Shown in pieces: positions 1 to 8,357 of a stretch of DNA of 64,000 bases. Each line of letters opens with the position of its first letter. Within the stretch, counting starts at the first letter, position 1. The position numbers were made by a program, and so were the translations under genes. The stretch lies in contig DASXZW010000008.1 in assembly GCA_036501665.1 (NCBI GenBank), forward strand, positions 1-64,000, written 5' to 3'. The notes beneath the pieces are model-generated. The model was not told the origin of the DNA. It saw nothing but the letters and a program-made list of their open reading frames with translations, and did not search any database. Source of the stretch: DATAUD01 sp036501665 (lineage in GTDB: Bacteria; Verrucomicrobiota; Verrucomicrobiia; Limisphaerales; Palsa-1400).

Positions 1-108
1 AAGCAATGCCGTTTCAAGCGCCCGGGCCAATTTTGGACTCAACAAGGTTTTGGTCACCTGGCCGCCTTGGATCAAGCCCGTCGAAACAACCATTGGGATC
101 AGCTTTGG

Positions 109-117
109 TGCTATAAT
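109..117 (+). promoter_or_regulatory. Extended -10 promoter upstream of the SUF operon
   Basis: The bases at 109-117 read TGCTATAAT, a perfect extended -10 element (TGN followed by TATAAT). No good -35 box lies 17 bp upstream, which is tolerated for extended -10 promoters. Transcription would start near 124 and give a leader of about 125 nt before sufU. The rest of 1-249 shows no gene I can support. Confidence 0.45.
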
Positions 118-249
118 TAAGAACTATGATGAGATGCGCCCAGGGCGGCGCAACCATCGCAAATCACCTTGCGACGAGTGCATTTTCATACGATTATGGG
201 TGTCCGGCGAAAAGACGGCAGACTTATTGACCCGCACACTTGGAAGAAC

Positions 250-702
250 ATGGGCGACGATCTTAATGAGCTTTACCAGGAAGTGATCCTCGATCACTGC
301 CGCAAGCCGCGGCATTTCCATGAGCTGCCCGAAGCCACTTGCAGCGCGGAGGGGAAAAATCCGTTGTGCGGCGATAATTTCAAGGTGTTTGTAAAACTGG
401 ATGGCGACGTGATTCGCGACATCAGCTTTCAAGGGTCGGGTTGCTGCATCTCGAAAGCCTCGGCGTCGATGATGACTGGCCACGTCATGGGAAAATCAGC
501 GGCGGACGCGCGGAAATTATTCACCGGATACCACGACATGGTGACGACGGGCGCCGTGAACGAGGACGAAATGGGGAAACTGGCGGTGTTTGCGGGCGTC
601 CATAACTTTCCGATGCGGGTCAAGTGCGCGATCCTGCCGTGGCACGCCATGCTGGCCGCCCTGAACGGCGAACAAAGCGCCACTACCGAGGAAAAGCCAT
701 GA
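250..702 (+). CDS. sufU: SufU-type Fe-S cluster scaffold / sulfur-transfer protein
   Basis: A 150-residue cytosolic protein that accepts sulfur from the SufS desulfurase for Fe-S assembly. The four ligands of SufU-type proteins are visible: C40 and D42 in the PLCGDN motif, C65 in GSGCC, and C126 in MRVKC. The roughly 20-residue insertion between the third and fourth ligands separates SufU from IscU. The ATG at 250 was preferred to the longer frame from 169 because family similarity starts there (MGDDLNELYQE) and a GGAAG sequence precedes it. The stop overlaps the next start by 4 bp. First gene of a five-gene SUF operon. In Bacillus SufU binds zinc and relays sulfur; the same role is inferred here. 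Confidence 0.9.
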   Translation: MGDDLNELYQEVILDHCRKPRHFHELPEATCSAEGKNPLCGDNFKVFVKLDGDVIRDISFQGSGCCISKASASMMTGHVMGKSAADARKLFTGYHDMVTTGAVNEDEMGKLAVFAGVHNFPMRVKCAILPWHAMLAALNGEQSATTEEKP

Positions 703-1250
703 GCGACGAAATTATTTTAAAGCGCGACTGCGAAGCGGTCCTGATTCCTGCCGGCACGAAAATCACACTGCAGGCGGGCGAACCGGTTGTCATTACGCAA
801 AGCCTGGGCGGCAGTTTTACGGTCGTGATTCACGGCAACATGGCGCGGATCGATGCCAGCAATGCCGACGCAATTGGTCAAGCGCCTGCAACCTCTGCGC
901 CCGCGGCGAGTCCAGTTGCAACAGAGAACGCGACCGTCACTGAAGATCAGGTGATGGAGAAACTTCGCACCTGCTACGACCCGGAAATTCCCGTCAATAT
1001 TGTTGACCTTGGGTTGGTTTATGATTGCCAGATTCAGCCTATGCCGGAAGGCGGCGGCACTCGCGTGGAAATCAAGATGACTTTGACCGCGCCCGGTTGC
1101 GGGATGGGCCCGGTGCTTCAGCAGGACGTGGAGACGAAGGTTTCGGCGATTCCCGGCGTGAGGGAGGCGGCGGTGTTTTTGGTTTGGGACCCGCCGTGGA
1201 ACCGCGACATGCTTTCGGACACCGCAAAACTCGAACTGGGATTGATGTGA
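699..1250 (+). CDS. sufT: SufT-like protein (MIP18/DUF59 family)
   Basis: A 183-residue protein. Residues 1-60 form a small beta-rich N-terminal segment, an Ala/Pro/Thr linker follows, and the C-terminal 100 residues are a MIP18/DUF59 domain with the typical sequence CYDPEIPVNIVDLGLVYD and a later TAPGCGMG motif. Proteins with this architecture are annotated as putative Fe-S assembly factor SufT and act in Fe-S maturation. The start overlaps the sufU stop (ATGA), and the stop overlaps the sufS start, so translation is probably coupled. The cysteine in TAPGCG is the conserved MIP18 cysteine. Confidence 0.85.
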   Translation: MSDEIILKRDCEAVLIPAGTKITLQAGEPVVITQSLGGSFTVVIHGNMARIDASNADAIGQAPATSAPAASPVATENATVTEDQVMEKLRTCYDPEIPVNIVDLGLVYDCQIQPMPEGGGTRVEIKMTLTAPGCGMGPVLQQDVETKVSAIPGVREAAVFLVWDPPWNRDMLSDTAKLELGLM

Positions 1251-2482
1251 CGCACAAGGCTCCAGATTGGGACGCGATCCGGGACGATTTTCCGATCCTG
1301 AAACAAAAGGTTCATGGGCATCCGCTCGTTTATCTCGACAATGCGGCGACTTCGCAAAAGCCGCGCCAGGTTCTTGACGCGTTGAACAACTTTTACACTC
1401 GCGACAACGCCAATGTTCATCGCGGCATTCACGAATTGAGCCGCCGCGCGACCGAGGGATTTGAGGCTGCGCGCGAGTGCGCGGCGAAGTTCATCAACGC
1501 CCGCGAATCCGCTGAAATTATTTTTACGCGCGGGACGACCGAGAGCATCAACCTGGTTGCCCACACATGGGGCCAGAAATTCATCAAGGCCGGCGACTCG
1601 ATTTTGCTCACGGAGATGGAGCATCACAGCAACATTGTTCCGTGGCAATTGCTCGCAACGCGGGTAGGCGCGAAGCTCGCGTACGTTCCAGTCACCGGGG
1701 ATGACGGGTTGCTGGACTTGAGCCGGATTGATAATTTGCTTGACAGCACGGTCAAACTATTCGCTTTCACGCATGTTTCCAACACGCTAGGGACGGTGAA
1801 TCCGGTCGCCGACCTTTGCGCGCGCGCCCGCAAACGCGGAACCGTGACGCTCGTCGATGCCGCCCAGAGCGCGGGACACCGCCGCGTCGATGCGCGGGAA
1901 ATCGGCTGCGATTTTCTCGCTTTTTCCGGGCACAAGCTTTGCGGGCCCACGGGCAGCGGCGTCCTTTACGGGCGACGCGAATTGTTGGAGCAAATGCCGC
2001 CGTTTCATGGCGGTGGCGACATGATCTCAAACGTCGATTTCTTTGAGAGCACCTGGAAGGAAGTGCCGCACAAATTTGAGGCAGGGACGCCGGATTTTGC
2101 CGCTGTGATTGGACTCAAAGCCGCGCTTGATTATCTTTCGGCCATCGGCCTCGATAACATTTCGAAGCATGACGAGGAACTCGCGGCATTGGCGATGGAG
2201 AAGCTTTCGCGGCTGGGAGACATCCGGCTTTTTGGCCCAGCGAAAGGACATTCGGGCGTGGTCAGTTTTTTGATGAGGAACATTCACGCGCATGACGTTG
2301 TCACGGTTGCGGACCAGCGCGGCGTGGCGTTACGCGGCGGACATCACTGCAATCAACCCTTGATGAAGAAGCTCGGCGTTGAATCGACGGCGCGCGCCAG
2401 TTTCTATTTTTATAATACGGCGGCGGAAGTGGAACGGCTGGCGGAGGTTTTGCAGGAGATAAAAAAGTTTTTCGGCGAATGA
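1247..2482 (+). CDS. sufS: Cysteine desulfurase SufS
   Basis: A 411-residue PLP-dependent class V aminotransferase-fold enzyme that converts cysteine to alanine and an enzyme-bound persulfide. K230 in the FSGHK motif is the Schiff-base lysine. C368 in GGHHC is the persulfide cysteine on the active-site loop. The frame is open from 1025, but family similarity begins at THKAPDWDAIRDDFP. A GTG at 1247 overlaps the sufT-like stop by 4 bp, as at the other junctions of this operon, so it is taken as the start. Length and motifs fit group II desulfurases (SufS) and not IscS/NifS. The expected acceptor is SufU. Confidence 0.93.
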   Translation: MTHKAPDWDAIRDDFPILKQKVHGHPLVYLDNAATSQKPRQVLDALNNFYTRDNANVHRGIHELSRRATEGFEAARECAAKFINARESAEIIFTRGTTESINLVAHTWGQKFIKAGDSILLTEMEHHSNIVPWQLLATRVGAKLAYVPVTGDDGLLDLSRIDNLLDSTVKLFAFTHVSNTLGTVNPVADLCARARKRGTVTLVDAAQSAGHRRVDAREIGCDFLAFSGHKLCGPTGSGVLYGRRELLEQMPPFHGGGDMISNVDFFESTWKEVPHKFEAGTPDFAAVIGLKAALDYLSAIGLDNISKHDEELAALAMEKLSRLGDIRLFGPAKGHSGVVSFLMRNIHAHDVVTVADQRGVALRGGHHCNQPLMKKLGVESTARASFYFYNTAAEVERLAEVLQEIKKFFGE

Positions 2483-3024
2483 GCGATTTGATTGACAAGA
2501 GCGCGACGATGAAGCGGGTTCTGGAAGTTTTTCCCGGAGCGCAGCGCGCGTTATTTCGCAAATATCACATCGGTGGGTGCGCCAGTTGCGCGTTTCAGGC
2601 CGATGAGACGCTTGATGCCCTTTGCGCGCGGAACAATTTAGTTGTCGGCGAAGTCATTGAGCACATCAAGACGAGCCACGAACAGGACGAGGAATTGCAA
2701 ATCAACCCGAGCGAGCTTGCTGCGTTGCGCCAAAAAGGGTCTGTGCGCGTGGTGGATGTTCGCGCTCGCGAAGAATTTGAGGCGACCCATCTCGAAGGCG
2801 CCTTGCTGCTTTCGCAACCGGTGATGCAGGAAATTCTCGGCAAGTGGCCTCGCGCGGAACTCGTGGTGATTTATGATCATCGCGGGCAACAGAGCCTTGA
2901 TGCCGCCGCATATTTCATCGGCCAGGGTTTCAGCAAAGTCCGCTGTTTGCGCGGGGGAATCGACGCGTGGTCGCGTGACATTGATCCCAAAATCCCGCGT
3001 TACCGGCTCGAATTGACGAAATGA
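2479..3024 (+). CDS. DUF1858-rhodanese fusion with no catalytic cysteine
   Basis: A 181-residue protein in two parts. Residues 1-65 resemble a DUF1858 domain with a GGCASC motif (C34 and C37). Residues 75-175 form a rhodanese domain (VRVVDVRAREEFEATHLEGA, later RGGIDAW). At the usual active-site loop the sequence is VIYDHRGQQS, so D133 replaces the catalytic cysteine and the domain cannot form the normal persulfide. The DUF1858 pair may carry the sulfur or bind a metal instead (inference). It overlaps sufS and the next scaffold by 4 bp on each side, which places it in Fe-S assembly. Possible roles are sulfur relay and regulation of SufS. Confidence 0.85.
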   Translation: MSDLIDKSATMKRVLEVFPGAQRALFRKYHIGGCASCAFQADETLDALCARNNLVVGEVIEHIKTSHEQDEELQINPSELAALRQKGSVRVVDVRAREEFEATHLEGALLLSQPVMQEILGKWPRAELVVIYDHRGQQSLDAAAYFIGQGFSKVRCLRGGIDAWSRDIDPKIPRYRLELTK

Positions 3025-3524
3025 ACGACGATTTTGAAAAGCGAATCGAGGAAGCCCTGCGCGACCCGAAGAATTTGGGTGAATTGCAAGATGCGGACGC
3101 AGTCGGCACCGCTGGCAGTGCTTCTTGCGGCGACATGATTCGGCTCTGGATCAAATTCAAGGAACAATCCGGAAAACGTGTCATCGACCAGGCGACTTTC
3201 CAGAGTTTTGGGTGCCAGACCGCGATTGCTGTCGCGAGCTTGGCGACGGAGATGATCCGAGGGAAGACGCCAGAGGAAGTTCTGGCGATGTCGCCGGAAG
3301 AATTGGCGCCGAGCCTTGGACCGTTGCCGCCGGTGAAAATTCATTGTACACAGTTGGTCGAAAGCGCGTTGCACTCAGCGTTAAAGGGCGGCGAAACTCC
3401 GGTGCCTCCAGTCCCGGTTCCTGCGGCGGCGCCTGCTTCCAGCTTGCTTGAACGATTCAGTCAACCGGAGCATTCTGCCGGGAAACTGAAGATCGTCCTG
3501 CTCGACGGCGAGGACGCTAAATAG
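3021..3524 (+). CDS. Second IscU/NifU-N-like Fe-S scaffold
   Basis: A 167-residue NifU N-terminal-like protein. The expected ligands are visible: C36 and D38 in SASCGD, C65 in SFGC, and C109 in KIHC. It lacks the SufU insertion, so it is closer to the IscU/NifU scaffold group than to the sufU at the start of the operon. The C-terminal 45 residues are Pro/Ala/Val-rich and look disordered. It is the last gene of the SUF operon and overlaps the rhodanese fusion by 4 bp. It may be the true assembly scaffold while SufU acts as sulfur donor (inference). Confidence 0.85.
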   Translation: MNDDFEKRIEEALRDPKNLGELQDADAVGTAGSASCGDMIRLWIKFKEQSGKRVIDQATFQSFGCQTAIAVASLATEMIRGKTPEEVLAMSPEELAPSLGPLPPVKIHCTQLVESALHSALKGGETPVPPVPVPAAAPASSLLERFSQPEHSAGKLKIVLLDGEDAK

Positions 3525-3550
3525 GGCGTTTCAATCGCGAGCATATTGAA

Positions 3551-3910
3551 ATGAAATGTTCGCGACACGACCTTGAGGCGATTGGCGTCTGCGCTTATTG
3601 CGGGCGGGCGCTTTGCAAGCAATGCGTCCCGGCAACGGGGACGGCGCGTCTGACTTGCGCGGAAGAGTGCGCGGCGGCTTTGACCCGGCATGATCGGGCG
3701 TTGGAAGTCCTTCTCGAAAAAAGTCTTCAAAGCGCGAAGGCCAATTCAGTTTACTACTTTCTTTGCGGCATCCTTTGTGTCGGCGCGACCATTGCGGCGT
3801 ACTTTTGGCTGCCGGTGCCGTTCCTGATGTGGTTTCTCGGAACGACGGCTGTTGCCCTGCTTATTTCGGCGGCCTGGTTCGGTCGTGTCGCCCGAAAGAT
3901 GAAATCGTAG
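3551..3910 (+). CDS. B-box-type zinc-binding membrane protein
   Basis: A 119-residue protein. The first 45 residues have the B-box-like pattern of spaced Cys and His (CSRHDLEAIGVCAYCGRALCKQC, split here by CAYC and CKQC pairs, then a CAEEC pair). Two hydrophobic segments follow at about residues 65-85 and 88-108, predicted to be membrane helices, with a basic C-terminal end. The zinc-binding part would face the cytosol. It follows the SUF operon by 26 bp on the same strand and may be co-transcribed. The function is unknown; similar B-box membrane proteins are common in soil bacteria. Confidence 0.7.
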   Translation: MKCSRHDLEAIGVCAYCGRALCKQCVPATGTARLTCAEECAAALTRHDRALEVLLEKSLQSAKANSVYYFLCGILCVGATIAAYFWLPVPFLMWFLGTTAVALLISAAWFGRVARKMKS

Positions 3911-4134
3911 TTGCGATTCGCAATTGCGAGAAAATTTCCTCTGCCTTCGTTAGCTGTGGATTCCTGTTGTAAGATTCACATTATTAACCGTTTGCAGTTC
4001 AACGTCTCAAACTTGGGCAAGATTGTCTTATTTTGGTACGGTTAATGCTTAAGTCGTTGTGGGTAGCAAAGTTGCGAAGGAAGATTAGCCGAGAGTTTGC
4101 TTGACGCACTTCGCACGATGGGGATATTGTGAAC

Positions 4135-4896
4135 ATGGTGTTCTCAAAGAGACACATAATGGGATTTGTGGCGGGCGTTGCGATTTCCGCGTTCCGGTCT
4201 GAAGCAAATTCCATTGTCATCACCCAAGACCCCTATTCGCACACCATCGCTGGGGAGTTTGAAGCCGCCACAAGCGATAATTTCATCGCGAACTACGTAT
4301 CCGAAGCGACGCTCGACGGGAACTTTCTGACTTTTTGTGTGCAGTCGGATATCTTTGTCGCGCCGGGCGTCCCTCATACATACGTGCTGGCGAATCAAGA
4401 TAGCGCTGGGAGGCAGCTTTCCGAGGGCGCGGCGTTTCTTTACTCATTATTCGCGACAGGGCAACTGACCGATTACAATTACGCTAACGTGAACGTCCCA
4501 CGGGTAATATCGCCCGGAAAGGCGCGACCCGCTGAGCGGGCTAATTTGAAATTCGACGTGCAGTTGAGCCGTTCGGAGGATGACGGAGAACTGCAAGCGG
4601 CTATTTGGGCTTTTCAGGGAGGCCAAAGCTTGCCGGGCTTCCCCGATTTGGAGACGGATCCGTTTTATTTGCTGGCGCTGGATACTCTTGGAGCGAACGC
4701 GAATAACCCAAACGATAATCTGTATAACGTCGAAATCCTGCAAATGTGGGATGACACGACGCCGCTGCAGAATCAGTTAGTTTACCTGGGAGTCGTGCCG
4801 GACGCAACCACAACGGGCGGTATGCTCCTTGTGGCTTTCGGTGGACTGACGTTTGTCGCGCGTAGATTTATTTCAAGGAATCCAGGCAAGCGCTGA
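4135..4896 (+). CDS. VPD-type PEP-CTERM exported protein
   Basis: A protein of about 253 residues with a short N-terminal hydrophobic signal and a C-terminal sorting tripartite region: VPDATTT motif, a hydrophobic helix (GGMLLVAFGGLTFVA) and an Arg-rich end (RRFISRNPGKR). This is the VPD variant of the PEP-CTERM signal that directs proteins to exosortase/archaeosortase-like processing. The middle part is secreted and of unknown function. An alternative GTG start lies at 4129. A TTGACG at 4101-4106 could be a -35 box, which would make the leader very short. The 3' end overlaps the convergent heptosyltransferase gene by 29 bp. No exosortase gene is in the window. Confidence 0.75.
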   Translation: MVFSKRHIMGFVAGVAISAFRSEANSIVITQDPYSHTIAGEFEAATSDNFIANYVSEATLDGNFLTFCVQSDIFVAPGVPHTYVLANQDSAGRQLSEGAAFLYSLFATGQLTDYNYANVNVPRVISPGKARPAERANLKFDVQLSRSEDDGELQAAIWAFQGGQSLPGFPDLETDPFYLLALDTLGANANNPNDNLYNVEILQMWDDTTPLQNQLVYLGVVPDATTTGGMLLVAFGGLTFVARRFISRNPGKR

Positions 4897-5944
4897 CCAC
4901 GGTTTCAGGACTGATTTCTCGCAGGCAGCGCAGATCAACCGGGCATTCACGCAAAAAGCACGGGGCGCACGGTGTCGGCTGGCGAATGATTCGTGCGTTT
5001 TGAGAAAAAATGGGGCCGGTTAATTCTGGCGAAGTGCTTCCAAATATCGCAACAACCCTGCTTCCGACTGCTGATGCGAGGTGCATTGGGCCGGTATCGT
5101 TGGTCAGCACCAAGTCGCACAGCTTCATTGTGGCTGCCAGTTCGCGGAGGCTGGTTTTACCGGAAAGGTTGAGGGTTGGTTCGCCGATTTCGCGAGCGAT
5201 CTTTTCGGCTGATTCACGTTCTGATTGCCCGCCGAAGACAATCCATCGGCAATGGGTCACTTTTCGGAGGGCGATGGCCGTTTCGACAAATCTTTCCAAT
5301 GGCCAGCGCTTGGCCGGGCCGTATTCCGCTCCGGCGTTTAGCCCGAACCACGGTTGGAGTGTGCTCGTATCCAGGTTGAATTTCGCACGGACTTCTTCCA
5401 CCTCTTCGGCGCTGACATCAATGCGCGGGGCTAATGGCTCAGTCGATGCGCCAAGCGCGGAAACCAGGTGCAGATAATGATGGACGTGATGGGCCGATGT
5501 CGGAATCGGTTCGGGCAAGGTTCCGACGCGGATGCGCTCGTTGACTTCAGAAACAGTCCGTTTGTGCATCGGGATTGCCCCAGAGCGACGCTCGATGGAA
5601 CGATTCAACAGCAGGCCGCGTCCCGTGCCTATCCGATTGGGGATTCGCGCAAGCCAAAGTTCCAAGGCAGAACGAATCGAATTAGGGAAGGCGATTGCGG
5701 TTTCAAATCCTCTATTGCGTAAGGATTGCGAAGTTTTCCAGACCTTTTGGGATGGTGAAAACGCTATGACTCTATCGATAAAGTTTTGATTTTGCCACAA
5801 ATCCGCAAGCTTTTCTGGCGAAAATACTGTTATTTTCGCTTTTGGGTGTGCCTCGCGTAGCCGGATCAACGCCGGGGTGGTCATGATCGCGTCGCCCAAC
5901 CAATTAACGCTTCGGACAAGGATTTTTTCGTCCGGGGCGGGCAT
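4868..5944 (-). CDS. waaF: Lipopolysaccharide heptosyltransferase (GT9 family, WaaF-like)
   Basis: A 358-residue glycosyltransferase family 9 protein that transfers heptose in LPS core synthesis at the inner membrane. The N-terminal VRSVNWLGDAIMTTPAL segment is the typical family start. The donor-binding half has LTNDTGPMHLASAVG followed by GSTSPELTGP, the signature used for ADP-heptose. The C-terminal end carries a cysteine-rich stretch (PCAPCFLRECPVDLRC) found in many WaaF-like proteins. It sits 2 bp after lpxK on the same strand, which supports a lipid A/core operon. Acceptor specificity (heptosyltransferase I, II or III) cannot be told from sequence alone. Confidence 0.88.
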   Translation of the reverse strand: MPAPDEKILVRSVNWLGDAIMTTPALIRLREAHPKAKITVFSPEKLADLWQNQNFIDRVIAFSPSQKVWKTSQSLRNRGFETAIAFPNSIRSALELWLARIPNRIGTGRGLLLNRSIERRSGAIPMHKRTVSEVNERIRVGTLPEPIPTSAHHVHHYLHLVSALGASTEPLAPRIDVSAEEVEEVRAKFNLDTSTLQPWFGLNAGAEYGPAKRWPLERFVETAIALRKVTHCRWIVFGGQSERESAEKIAREIGEPTLNLSGKTSLRELAATMKLCDLVLTNDTGPMHLASAVGSRVVAIFGSTSPELTGPIFSQNARIIRQPTPCAPCFLRECPVDLRCLREISPETVVSACLDSLK

Positions 5945-5946
5945 GA

Positions 5947-7119
5947 TCAGCGGAGACAGATTTTTCGCACGCAGTCATCGAAATCCTTAGCGCCATCCAG
6001 GATTTTGATTTCTACCCGCATGAAATAAATCGGCAAGTCGCGGCGATCGACTTTTGGAAAGCGGACGGCGTCTTTTTGTGTGGTGATGATGACTTCAGCC
6101 TGGCGCTTCTTGCTGCGATTGATGGCGTTAAGCATTTCCTGCTGGCTGAAGCGATGGTGATCGGCGAAGCGCTTGGAATAAACGAGTTCTTTGCAAAGTT
6201 TGACGATGCTTTGCTCAAAGCTCTCCGGCTGCGCGATGCCGCTCAAGGAAGCGACGCGCATCCCTTGCAGGAATTCGAGTCCCTTTCGCTCGCCGGTAAA
6301 AACGTCCTCAAAGTAAAGCGGGGCGTGGATGCACTCGATGATGCCGGCGGAAGGATTGTAACGGCTGATGCGCTCGCGCAGTTTTTCGGTTTTGCCGTCG
6401 CTTTTGGTGATGAAGATCACGCTGGCTCGGGCGAGTTGCGAAGGAGATTCGCGCAAGGTGCCGCGCGGGAATAGGTGCTCGTTTCCGAAGGGTTGCTGGC
6501 AATCGACAAGAACGACATCCTGGCGGCGTCCTGCCAAACGCCAGTATTGGAATCCGTCGTCGAGCAGCAGGGTGTCGCAGCCAAAGTGTTCGATGGCGTA
6601 ACGACCGCTCTTGACGCGGTTTTTGTCGACCAGCACGACGACATCTTTGAGGTTCGATGCTAGCATGTAAGGTTCGTCGCCGGCGGTGTCCGAATCGAGC
6701 AGGAGCGATTTTCCATCGGACACGACGCGAGGGGGCGTGCTGTCTTCGCGGAAAAGGATTTTGTTCAGCAACACTTCGCCAATCGGCTTTGGCCGGGAAC
6801 GATAGCCGCGCGACAGAATTGCCACGGTGCGCCCCTGCAACTGCAATTCGCGCGCGAACTTTTCCACCACCGGCGTCTTTCCAGTTCCGCCTAAAGTAAG
6901 GTTGCCGATGGCGATCACCTGGATGCCGAGCGTGGAATCGCGCATCAGCCGGGATTTAATGGCGAAGCGATGAATCTTGAGGATGCCCTGGTAAACTTTT
7001 GAAAGAATGAACAAAATTGAACGGAAAACGCTCGCGCGTTTGCCGTGTCGTTGCCCAGCAATAACTTCCAGGAATGGTTGCTCGATCGCTTCCAACCAGG
7101 CTCGCAAAGTCTGACGCAT
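5947..7119 (-). CDS. lpxK: Tetraacyldisaccharide 4'-kinase LpxK
   Basis: A 390-residue inner-membrane-associated kinase that phosphorylates the 4' position of the lipid A disaccharide. The Walker A motif GGTGKT is at residues 77-82, preceded by the hydrophobic N-terminal part that contacts the membrane. The downstream LLDDGFQYW motif and the HHRFS motif (for the DHH-type catalytic region) fit LpxK. It is the first gene of a two-gene unit with the heptosyltransferase. Its presence implies an outer membrane with lipid A. Upstream lies a 475-bp non-coding region with nested inverted repeats. Confidence 0.93.
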   Translation of the reverse strand: MRQTLRAWLEAIEQPFLEVIAGQRHGKRASVFRSILFILSKVYQGILKIHRFAIKSRLMRDSTLGIQVIAIGNLTLGGTGKTPVVEKFARELQLQGRTVAILSRGYRSRPKPIGEVLLNKILFREDSTPPRVVSDGKSLLLDSDTAGDEPYMLASNLKDVVVLVDKNRVKSGRYAIEHFGCDTLLLDDGFQYWRLAGRRQDVVLVDCQQPFGNEHLFPRGTLRESPSQLARASVIFITKSDGKTEKLRERISRYNPSAGIIECIHAPLYFEDVFTGERKGLEFLQGMRVASLSGIAQPESFEQSIVKLCKELVYSKRFADHHRFSQQEMLNAINRSKKRQAEVIITTQKDAVRFPKVDRRDLPIYFMRVEIKILDGAKDFDDCVRKICLR

Positions 7120-7258
7120 GCAGGCGGGAACATTGCCTGCTCATCGGCCCCGCCGCAAGTTCGGGGGAGGGTTTTCTGATTTTTCCGGCAAGTTGAAATG
7201 ATTTATGGCAATGCGCGATCGTTTAACCGCATTCGCCATCCATCCAGAAGGCGCTTAA

Positions 7259-7568
7259 CGCAAAGACGCAAAGATGCGAAGGCGCAAATGTGGGAAATGC
7301 TTTTGCTGCTCCCCTGGAATATAACTCTTAAGCGGGCGCGAATTGTGGTCCAGGCCCGTTCGCCGTAACCTTGTCTCAACTTTGCAGTGCAATGTCCAAG
7401 AGCTTCATCATTTTTTGCCAAAATTTTCTCGCGCAGAGACGCTGAGGGCGCAGAGAAGAGACAATTATTTTTCCTTTTTACTCTGCGCTCTCTGCGTCTC
7501 TGCACGAGTTTCGGGGGTTGGGGGGCGGCTTTTGCCTTGCCAAGTCTAGGCATCTTTGCGCTTTTGCG
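7259..7568. repeat. Nested inverted-repeat intergenic element
   Basis: The 475-bp gap between lpxK and the nucleotidyltransferase gene has two nested pairs of inverted arms. The outer arms are 7259-7277 and 7550-7568 (19 bp, one mismatch). The inner arms are 7432-7455 and 7481-7504 (24 bp, a few mismatches) and read CGCAGAGACGCTGAG and its near complement. Similar CGCAGAGACGC and CGCAAAGACGC repeats are widely dispersed in bacterial genomes. Spurious frames across it translate to low-complexity SAPSASLREK-like sequence. No transposase and no target-site duplication was seen. Confidence 0.7.
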
Positions 7569-7594
7569 TTGATTCCGAACTGCATCTTTTTCAG

Positions 7595-8350
7595 CTAAGA
7601 ATTTGCGTCGCGTTCGAGGGCGGCCAGGACTTGCGGGTCGCGGACATCAACCCAGCGGCCCTGGATTTCAAGTCCGGCGATGCGGTGTTTGGCTTCGACC
7701 ATTGCACTGATGGCGTCGGTCAATTCGTATTCGCCACGAATCGATTTTTGGAGGCGCGTGGTAAAGTCGAACACGAGCGGTTTGAAGATGTAAATTCCGG
7801 CGTTATACCATGCGATGGAACCGGGCTTGAGTTCGCCCTGCTGGCGAAGTTCTTCCAGTTGAGCGGGGCTCGGTTTCTCGATCAGCCGCCGAATACAAAA
7901 ATCCTTATCAAACAAATTGATCGCGCCCTTGGTGACATCCTGGCCGCGTGTGACGGTGATCAGTCCTGAAAAGGGAGCTTCTGCGAAACGAGTGAGCATG
8001 TGCCGGTACGTTTGCGGATGAACAAGGATGTCGCCGTATGTCAATACGAAATCTTCGCCGCCGACAAAGTCCTTCGCGACTTCAGGGGCCTTGCCGGTTC
8101 CGTCCTGTGTGATTTGCCTGCCGTACCGAATCGAAACCTTCCATTTCTCGCCAGAGCCAAAATAATTCTCAATGACCTCGGCGCGAAAGCCGGTGACGAT
8201 GAAAAATTCCCGGACGCCCGCCTGGATCAATCCGTCAAGAATATGTTCCAGGATAGGCTTCCCCTGGACTGGGAGCATCGGTTTGGGCAACTGATTGGTC
8301 AGTTCCCCCATGCGCGTTCCTTTTCCTGCCGCGAGAATGACTGCTTTCAT
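7595..8350 (-). CDS. Sugar-1-phosphate nucleotidyltransferase (RmlA/GalU-like)
   Basis: A 251-residue nucleotidyltransferase that would make an NDP-sugar from a sugar-1-phosphate. The N-terminal AAGKGTRM motif is the nucleotide-binding signature, followed by LPKPMLPVQGKPILEH, with a TYGDI metal-binding motif mid-way. It has only the catalytic domain, with no left-handed beta-helix acyltransferase domain as in GlmU. The start at 8350 (MKAVILAAGKG) is used because the longer frame adds an unrelated N-terminus. It lies 7 bp after the acyltransferase gene on the same strand. The substrate sugar cannot be named from sequence; glucose, mannose or heptose are all possible. Confidence 0.85.
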   Translation of the reverse strand: MKAVILAAGKGTRMGELTNQLPKPMLPVQGKPILEHILDGLIQAGVREFFIVTGFRAEVIENYFGSGEKWKVSIRYGRQITQDGTGKAPEVAKDFVGGEDFVLTYGDILVHPQTYRHMLTRFAEAPFSGLITVTRGQDVTKGAINLFDKDFCIRRLIEKPSPAQLEELRQQGELKPGSIAWYNAGIYIFKPLVFDFTTRLQKSIRGEYELTDAISAMVEAKHRIAGLEIQGRWVDVRDPQVLAALERDANS

Positions 8351-8357
8351 ATTTTGG

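Noticed and set aside
7203..7553. 116-residue minus-strand frame upstream of lpxK
   Set aside because: It runs across the nested inverted repeats and translates to low-complexity repeat-derived sequence (SAPSASLREK, AFASLRLCVK). No ribosome-binding site or family pattern.
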